Positions 57,274 to 64,000 of a stretch of 64,000 bases of DNA are shown here, one piece after another. The notes below the pieces were generated by a model, which saw only the letters and a program-made list of their open reading frames with translations, did not search any database and was not told where the DNA came from. Within the stretch, counting starts at the first letter, position 1, and every line of letters starts with the position of its first letter. Origin of the DNA: Lathyrus oleraceus (Eukaryota; Streptophyta; Magnoliopsida; Fabales; Fabaceae); contig NC_066580.1 of the NCBI RefSeq assembly GCF_024323335.1, forward strand, positions 142,094,188 to 142,158,187, written 5' to 3'. A program made the position numbers and the translations under genes.

Positions 57274-59417
57274 ATGCGATTCTCCCCCGGATCTCGTTGA
57301 TAACAATCCTGTTACACCCTTGTATGACTTCGACAATCCGATCTATCTTGCTGAAGAAGAAGACGAAGAAGATTGTGAACTGCCAGGGGAATTAGCCAGG
57401 TTGTTAAAACAAGAGGAGAAGGTGATTCAGCCGCATGAAGAACCGATTGAGGTTGTAAATCTGGGTACCGACGAGGTTAAGAAAGAGGTGAAAATCGGGG
57501 TTGCTTTGGAGGAAAGTGTCAAGAGCAGATTGGTAACGTTGTTGAGAGAGTATGTCGACATCTTTGCCTGGTCTTATCAAGATATGCCAGGGTTGGATAC
57601 CGATATCGTTGTGCACAAGCTACCGTTGAGAACAGATTGTCCTCCAGTAAAGCAGAAATTGCGCAGAACTCGACCTGACATGGCGATGAAAATCAAAGAG
57701 GAAGTGCAGAAGCAGTGGGATGCTGGTTTCCTTGCTGTCACTAACTATCTGCCATGGGTCGCGAATATTGTACCAGTCCCGAAGAAAGATGGGAAGGTGA
57801 GAATGTGTGTGGACTACCGAGATCTGAACAGAGCTAGTCCGAAGGATGATTTTCCATTACCTCCACATTGATGTGTTGGTAGACAATACCGCTCAGTTCT
57901 CGGTGTTTTCCTTCATGGATGGCTTTTCTGGCTATAATCAAATCAAAATGTCGCCAGATGATATGGAGAAAACAACGTTCATCACACCGTGGGGCACTTT
58001 TTGTTATAAGGTGATGCCATTCGGTCTCAAGAACGCCGGTGCTACTTATCAGAGGGCCATGGTGACTTTGTTTCATGATATGATTCATCATGAAATTGAA
58101 TGCTATGTTGATGACATGATAGCAAAGTCCCAAACAGAAGAGGGGCATTTGGTAGATCTGGCCAAGTTGTTTGACCGGCTGAGACAGTTCAGATTGAGGT
58201 TGAATCCGAACAAGTGCACGTTCGGAGTGCGGTCCGGTAAATTGCTGGGTTTCATTGTAAGTGAGAAAGGAATCGAGGTTGATCCTGCAAAAGTAAAAGC
58301 AATAAGAGAAATGCCTGAACCGAGAACAGAGAAAGAGGTTCGTGGTTTCTTAGGTAGATTGAACTACATTTCACGGTTCATATCTCATCTAACGGCCACG
58401 TGTGAACCAATTTTCAAGTTGTTAAGAAAAGATCAAACGGTCAGGTGGAATAATGATTGCCAAGTGGCATTTGAAAAAATAAAAGAGTCTTTGCAGGAGC
58501 CTCCGATTCTGATGCCTCCTGTGGAGGGAAGACCGTTAATTCTGTACCTGACAGTCCTCGAGGGGTCTATGGGGTGTGTATTGGGGCAGCATGACGAGTC
58601 TGGTCGAAAAGAGCATGCCATATACTACCTTTGCAAAAAGTTTACCGACTGTGAAACAAGATATTCATTGCTCGAGAAAACTTGTTGTGCTTTGGTCTGG
58701 GATGCTCGCCGACTAAGGCAGTATATGCTGGTTCATACCACTTTATTGATTTCCAAGATGGATCCGATCAAGTACATTTTTGAGAAGCCAGCATTGACCG
58801 GACGGGTTGCGAGGTGGCAAATGATTTTGACTGAGTATGGTATACAGTATACCTCTCAGAAGGCAATCAAGGGGAGTGTATTGTCTGATTACCTCGCCCA
58901 GCAACCTATTGATGATTATCAACCGATGAAGTTTGAATTCCCTGATGAGGACATCATGTTTCTCAAATCGAAAGATTGCGAGGAACCAATCCCGGAGGAG
59001 GGGCCTGACCCTGAATCCGAATGGATTCTGATGTTTGATGGGGCCGTTAACGTGAATGGAAGCGGTGTTGGTGTTGTTTTGGTTACGCCGAAAGGATCCC
59101 ACATTCCTTTTGCTTCCCGGCTAACGTTTGAATGCACCAACAACGTAGCTGAATATGAAGCTTGTATATTGGGGATTGAGGAGGCGATTGATTTGAGGAT
59201 CAAGAACCTTGTCATATATGGAGATTCAGCTCTGGTGATAAATCAGGTTAACGGAAAATGGTATACGCATCAATCTCATTTGGTTCCGTATCGAGATTAT
59301 ACGAGGAGATTGTTGACGTTTTTCACCAAGGTGAAGTTGCATCATGTGCCCAGAGAGGAGAATCCTTTGGCAGATGCTTTGGCTACTCTGGCCGCCTTGA
59401 TTAAGGTGCAGAGGTAG
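57274..59417 (+). pseudogene. pol: RT and RNase H, Ogre copy B
   Basis: The RT leader and motifs are as in copy A, with the same one-base insertion at about 57860-57864. YVDD is at 58104-58115. RNase H follows with the expected acidic residues in LMFDGAVN, AEYEACILG, YGDSALV and PLADALA. The frame stops at TAG 59415-59417, where related elements have a tryptophan. Copy-specific changes: A to D in CALVWDARR and Y to S in KESLQE. Confidence 0.9.
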
Positions 59418-60755
59418 AATCAGTTCCCCAGTGTTGAAGTAGGTCGTCTGGATAGACCGGCTTATGTGTTTGTTGTTGATACAGCGTCTGATGATGAGAA
59501 GTCGTGGTATTATGATATCAAGCGCTATCTAGAGACTCAAGAGTATCCTGAGGGGGCATCAAAGAAGGACTGAAAGACGCTGCGGAGGTTGGCCATGGTG
59601 TTCTACCTGAATAAGGATGGGGTTTTGTACAAGAGGAATTTTGATTGGGTCTTGCTCATATGTGTTGATGACAGAGAAGCAAGCCAGTTGATGAAAGAAG
59701 TTCATGAGGGATCGTTCGGTACCCATGCCAGTGGGAATGCTATGGTAAAGAAGCTGCTGAGAGCGGGTTATTATTGGATGACAATGGAGGCCCAATGTTT
59801 TAATTTCGTGCGGAAGTGTCATAAATGCCAGATTTATGCTGATAAGGTGCACGTGCCTCCAAATCCGCTGAGCTTAATGTCGTCTCCATGGCCGTTTGCT
59901 ATGTGGGGCATTGATATGATCGGAAAGATCGAGCCTATAGCTTCGAATGGGCACAGGTTCATATTAGTGGCTATTGATTATTTCACCAAGTGGGTGGAAG
60001 CAGCCTCTTATACGAACGTGACGAAGCAAGTCGTGGCCAGATTTCTCAAGAGAGACATCATTTGCAGATACGGGGTTCCCGAGAGAATCATTACTGATAA
60101 TGGTTCTAATTTGAACAATAAGATGATGGCAGAGCTGTGCCGGGAATTCAAGATTGAGCATCACAATTCTTCTCCCTTTCGTCCGAAGATGAATGGGGCG
60201 GTTGAGGCAGCCAACAAGAACATAAAGAAGATTGTGCAGAAAATGGTGGTAACCTACAAAGACTGGCATGAGATGTTGCCGTTTGCGTTGCATGGGTATC
60301 GAACGTCGGTGCGTACATCTACTGGGGCAACTCCTTTCTCATTGGTATATGGGATGGAGGCTGTGCTACCTGTTGAGGTTCAGATTCCCTCTTTGAGAGT
60401 CCTGATGGACGTGAAGTTGCAAGAGGCTGAATGGGTAAGGACCCGGTACGAAGAGTTGAGCCTAATTGAAGAGAAGAGGCTAGCAGCCATCTGTCATGGG
60501 CAATTATACCAGCAAAGGATGAAGCGTGCTTTTGACAAGAAGGTGCGACCTCAGGTGTATCGCGTAGGTGATATGGTGCTGAAAAGGATCCTTCCTCCTC
60601 AAAACGATCGAAGGGGAAAATGGACACCCAATTATGAAGGTCCATTCGTGGTCAAGAAGGTTTTCTCTGGCGGAGCCTTGTTGTTGACGACCATGGATGG
60701 TGAGGATTTTCCATCCCCTGTGAATGCGGACGCAGTTAAAAAATACTTCGTATAA
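59418..60755 (+). pseudogene. pol: Integrase, Ogre copy B
   Basis: Same frame as RNase H, but separated by stops at 59415 and 59571-59573. The long open part is 59589-60755, with no ATG at its very start. Counting from 59589: zinc-binding H39, H46, C77, C80; catalytic D109, D170 and E206, the last two separated by exactly 35 residues; then the C-terminal GDMVLKR..KWTPNYEGPFVV module ending KKYFV. The catalytic core is intact, but it could only be made by reading through or bypassing upstream breaks. Confidence 0.9.
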
Positions 60756-60764
60756 AAAGACCCG

Positions 60765-60953
60765 CTGGACGAAAAGAACAAAATAGTCCAGGCAAAAATG
60801 GGCATCCCGGCGAACCAAAAAACAGAAAGAAAGGTTCGGGCAAAAATTAGGGATAAAATGAAAAAATGTACACCCGGCAAGTCGAAAACCTGAAAAGGCG
60901 ACTTGGGCAAAAAAGGGTATCCCGGTGGACTGAAAACCCGAGAGGGCGGTCCA
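60765..60953 (+). other. Hairpin array after integrase, Ogre copy B
   Basis: Four inverted repeats start 9 bp after the stop: 60765-60791 (CTGGAC/GTCCAG), 60811-60838 (CGAACC/GGTTCG), 60878-60905 (CAAGT/ACTTG) and 60926-60953 (TGGAC/GTCCA). The last two enclose unpaired YGAAAA, an inner stem CCY/RGG capped by GAAA or GAGA, and unpaired CG. Units are linked by GGCAAAAA and CCCGG phrases. The arms differ between units yet remain paired. Confidence 0.75.
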
Positions 60954-61527
60954 GGTAAAAGAGGGATTGAAACGAACAACTGCGTCTAGCATGATCATCT
61001 GCGCTTTGGTTAAAGCATCATGGATAATACCCGGTAGGGATCAATCAGAAACGTCTTGTTCAGGAGGCAGAAAACACGGAGAGTTTGAGGACATATGGGG
61101 TGTAACCGAGTTGGAACTCGATGAAATCACGGGTTTCACATTGCCATTAGGATAGATTTTTCCTTTTGAGTGCAATTACCTCTTTTCAGGAATTGCTTCC
61201 TTTTGTATTGCTCATTTGAGCCACACTTTTCAAATCAATAAAATGCATATTCAGTCAAATAATTTTGTTGTTTGTTTTCATTACCGCTTTGATTGCAAAA
61301 ACATCCGATTATTTTGATAAAGAATCTTGCATTTTAAGACATACAGGTTCCTTCCAATGCATGTTTATAAGATTGAAAACTTGAAATCTTATTTGGAAGG
61401 TTGAGTGACCCAAGTGTTGAAATCTTGACACGCCTGGGGCACGGTTTTATCTAACGATCTGTTTTGCATGAACTGTTAGATATTCTTCACTCACTTGCAG
61501 GTTGTGATGTGGAAGCCTTGTAACGGA
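60954..61527 (+). other. 3' UTR, proximal part (copy B)
   Basis: No gene and no clear repeat. Contains an AATAAA signal near 61238 that could act in polyadenylation, though this lies before the LTR and may be irrelevant. Confidence 0.4.
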
Positions 61528-62602
61528 TCCCCAGAGAGTTCGCTCAAGGACGAATGTATGAAAGAAGGACGAGGTGACGTTGAGACGTACGACGATCCTT
61601 GATGGTAATCAAGAAGACTCTTCAAAGTCGGAAGACTTGAAAGTATGTGATTCCCCGCAGAGTCCAATCAGGGATGAGTGCATGAAGAAAGGACGGAGAG
61701 ACGACGAGACGTCCGACAACCCTTGAAATTAATCAAGAAGACTCTTCAAAGTCGGAAAATTGAAATTTCTATATAATTCCCAGGAGTACGTCTCGTCGAG
61801 CGTGGAGCGATTGGGAATACAAGATGATGGAGCAGAAAAGGTCCAGACGAGTCTGGGAGTTCTCAAAAGTGGAAAGCTGATACGCGTTTGGGAGGTGGAT
61901 ACCGTGGTTCGACGAGTCGACGGGTGTTCTGTGCCAACTTTTCTCATTTCACCAGCGAGGTCCCCAAGCAGAATCATAGGACTAGCTCCCCTGCAGATCC
62001 AAGGTCTGTGACTTCCCTAGCCGAGTCAGGATGGTTATCCCCGGTAGGTTTACAACGGTGTTTCCTCAGCAGCCAGGCCAGAAGGTTGCTATCTCCGAGT
62101 GGAGCGGGTTTCAGTGAAATATATCTCCAGCAGTGTTCATCCTACCAGTGGATTGGATGAGTTTCCGTAGCAGACTGATATGTGCATCCCCAGCTGAGTT
62201 GATTCTACCTATGGATTGCATGGGTTGTCCCCAACGAAGTAGCATTCGTTTCCCTAGTAGGGTCAGGATGGTTATCCCCAGCAGGTGTTAGAATTGATGC
62301 TTCCCCAGTCGACAGGCTTGGAGGTTGCTATTTCCCCAGCGGAGTATCTGTGAGCATTTCCCCAGTGAAGTCGTCAGGTATCTGTGAGGGTTTCCCGAAG
62401 CAGAGTCGGGATGGATATCCCTAGCAAGTCAAAGACTGGTGTATCCCCACAGAGTGGTGGTGGTGCTTATCCCCAGCAATATCCTCAAGCGGATTGGGTG
62501 CAAAGGAAGTTCTTCCCCAGCAAGGGTTGCCTTATCCCAGCAGCAGCAGTGCTATTCCCCAGCAGGGTGGAGTTGGAGCAATGTCGAGTTCCTCAGCAGA
62601 GT
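61528..62602 (+). repeat. Dispersed anti-PBS (tRNA-Arg 3'-end-like) motifs in the 3' UTR
   Basis: At least a dozen imperfect copies of TCCCCAGCRGAGT, the reverse complement of the Ogre PBS, in sense orientation. Examples: 61528, 61652, 62014, 62187, 62275, 62333, 62359, 62394, 62444, 62514, 62556 and 62590. The one at 62333 has 13 consecutive matching bases to TCCCCAGCGGAGT. Small ORFs in this stretch are not gene-like. Confidence 0.65.
61529..61757 (+). repeat. Imperfect 124-bp tandem pair in the 3' UTR
   Basis: 61529-61633 and 61653-61757 share a start around an anti-PBS motif and the end AATCAAGAAGACTCTTCAA followed by GTCGGAA. The inner part is diverged. Confidence 0.8.
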
Positions 62603-62869
62603 GTCTCGAGCTCTTCAGAAGGATCCCTTGAAGGGGATACTTTTTATACATTCATCATGAAAAAAATAGCATAGCATGTTGCATAGAAAAATAATAAAGC
62701 GCGTAGCATTTCCATAATTATGGAGCATTACGTAGAAAAATCAGTCATGCATCACATTGCAAGCGCAAGCTAGTCTCAAGCTGTGGTTACCGTTTGGGAG
62801 GTGATGTTGCATCAAAGTTTCTGTCGAGCGAAGATGGGAACGATAATCCGAAATTTTTCCGGTATTCAG

Positions 62870-63680
62870 ACCGAGGCGGTAAGCAGACCGAAGTGGCATT
62901 CAGGCCAATTTCCGATCTTCAGATCGAAGAACTTTCCGACGATCAGGTCGAAGTACTTATGGCATTCAGGCCAGTTTTCCGGTATCCAGACCGAAGTGGC
63001 GTTCAGGCCAGTTTTCCGGTATTCAGACCGAAGTGGTGTTCAGACCAATCTTCCGGTGTTCAGACCGAGGCGGTATCCAGACCGAAGTGGCGTTCAGGCC
63101 AAGTTTCCGATTTTCTGATCGAAGAAGCTTCCGACGTTTAGATCGATGTAGCTTGTGGTATTCAGACCAATCTTCCGGTGTTCAGACCGAGGCGGTATCC
63201 AGACCGAAGTGGCGTTCAGGCCAAGTTTCCGATTTTCAGATCGAAGAAGCTTCCGACGTTTAGATCGATGTAGCTTGTGGTATTCAGACCAATCTTCCAG
63301 TGTTCAGACCGAGGCGGTATCCAGACCGAAGTGGCGTTCAGGCCAAGTTTCTGATTTTCAGATCGAAGAAGCTTCCGACGTTTAGATCGATGTAGCTTGT
63401 GGTATTCAGACCAATCTTCCAGTGTTCAGACCGAGGCGGTATCCAGACCGAAGTGGCGTTCAGGCCAAGTTTCTGATTTTCAGATCGAAGAAGCTTCCGA
63501 CGTTTAGATCGATGTAGCTTGTGGTATTCAGACCAATCTTCCGGTGTTCAGACCGAGGCGGTATTCAGACCGAGGTGGCGTTCAGGCCAATTTTCCGGTA
63601 TTCAGACCGAAGTGGTGTTCAGACCAGTTTTCCGGTGTTCAGACCGAGGCGGTATTCAGACCGAAGTGGTTTTCAAACCA
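62870..63680 (+). repeat. Tandem array with 122-bp higher-order unit
   Basis: The basic phrase TTCAGACCGA with GGCGG or AGTGG variants recurs at short spacing. From 63033 it is organised in four 122-bp units starting at 63033, 63155, 63277 and 63399, plus a partial one at 63521. Each holds TTCCGGTGTTCAGACC (or CCAGTG), GATCGAAGAAGCTTCCGACG and TAGATCGATGTAGCTT. The overlapping ORFs are repeat by-products. Confidence 0.92.
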
Positions 63681-64000
63681 AGAAAAGAAAATTCCGGGGT
63701 TCAAGAAAAGAAAAAGAAATGATAATCCCCAGCGGATGTGGTGATCAGGCCATGGTTATCCCTGTGTTGCCATTTATTTTGGTATCCGGGTCGACTGTTT
63801 CGGTATTCAGGCCGACTTTTTCCGTTCCAGACGGATTGTTTCAGAGATTGTTTCTTCGCCGATTCTGACAGGCGTTATTAATTATTTTCCCATCAGAGTG
63901 CAAATTGTTCGTCTGTTCTTGGTATTCAATCACTCTTCATCCTGATCATCTGAAAGCCGAGGCTGTTCATATCGACAGGTTCACAATGGATTGAATAGGG
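63681..64000 (+). other. 3' UTR beyond the array
   Basis: No gene; a few degenerate GTATTCAG phrases continue. No PPT or LTR start is visible before the window end. Confidence 0.5.

Larger units (their letters stand above)
31477..59056. repeat. Tandem duplication, two 13,788-bp units
   Basis: Sequence from about 31481 to 45268 recurs from 45269 to 59056 at a constant offset of 13,788. Just under 30 single-base differences were counted by eye and no net indel. The unit starts in element 2's ORF1 and ends in the Ogre RNase H. At the join, TGAACGGAAGC of the ORF1 side meets TGAATGGAAGC of the Ogre side, so the ends shared short homology. It could be a real duplication or an assembly join. Confidence 0.9.
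45478..64000 (+). mobile_element. Ogre copy B (5' LTR to 3' UTR)
   Basis: The second copy of the same insertion, complete through integrase and much of the 3' UTR. The 3' LTR is beyond the window. It shares copy A's gag-pro stop, D-I-G protease and RT frameshift, and has one extra stop in the pro frame at 54934. Confidence 0.92.

Noticed and set aside
62870..63680. CRISPR-like repeat-spacer pattern
   Set aside because: The intervals are themselves repeated and the DNA is plant retrotransposon; there are no unique spacers or cas genes.
62783..63868. Overlapping plus-strand ORFs with FRPxxRxSDR-type repeats
   Set aside because: Translations of the tandem array in several frames; no independent sign of coding.
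1..64000. tRNA or rRNA genes
   Set aside because: No cloverleaf or rRNA segment recognised; the tRNA-like matches are PBS and anti-PBS motifs only.

Overview
The window is plant nuclear DNA made entirely of nested LTR retrotransposons. No host gene, rRNA or tRNA gene was found. Three lines of evidence point to the Ogre/Tat branch of Ty3/gypsy elements and to a legume, most likely pea or a close relative (tribe Fabeae). First, each main element has LTRs of about 4.6-5 kb and an extra ORF (ORF1) ahead of gag. Second, the primer binding site matches tRNA-Arg. Third, a short intron lies between the protease and the reverse transcriptase. The species assignment is inference from family knowledge, not from a search.

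Layout. (1) 1-15390, minus strand: element 1, an old Ogre-like copy. It consists of the inner end of a 3' LTR (1-1060), a repeat-rich 3' UTR, a heavily mutated pol, and gag-pro remnants. ORF1 and most of gag are replaced by a plant-mobile-domain (PMD) fragment at 14801-15166. Its RT is split by (2) 6612-11890, plus strand, a non-autonomous LTR element with two 2425-bp LTRs, a 429-bp non-coding core and a perfect 5-bp target duplication. (3) 15390-20034 is a minus-strand LTR placed so that it could serve as 5' LTR of element 1 and 3' LTR of element 2. (4) 20035-31689, minus strand: element 2, with 3' UTR, pol, intron, gag-pro and the C-terminal part of ORF1, all mutated. (5) At 31690 element 2's ORF1 is cut by a plus-strand Ogre. 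Its 5' LTR, PBS, ORF1, gag, pro, intron and RT run to 45268.

At 45269 a 13,788-bp segment starts again. It carries about 209 bp of element 2's ORF1 plus the same Ogre from its 5' LTR onward. The segment is a tandem duplication with just under 30 single-base differences by eye. The second copy continues beyond the duplicated part through RNase H, integrase and a repeat-rich 3' UTR to the window end; its 3' LTR lies outside. Both copies share inactivating changes: a gag-pro stop, a protease D-T-G changed to D-I-G, and an RT frameshift. The Ogre was therefore already defective before duplication.

Within each full element the parts would work as one transposition unit. The LTR promoter makes genomic RNA, tRNA-Arg primes at the PBS, Gag forms the particle, and protease, RT/RNase H and integrase mature, copy and insert it. 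Splicing removes the stop after the protease so that RT-INT can be made. ORF1 has no established function.

Two RNA-level signals are the most interesting. Directly after the integrase stop, all three elements carry an array of small hairpins with a conserved core (GNRA-capped in most) and outer stems that differ in a compensatory way. Further downstream, the 3' UTRs are filled with short motifs resembling the 3' end of tRNA-Arg, which makes them complementary to the Ogre PBS.
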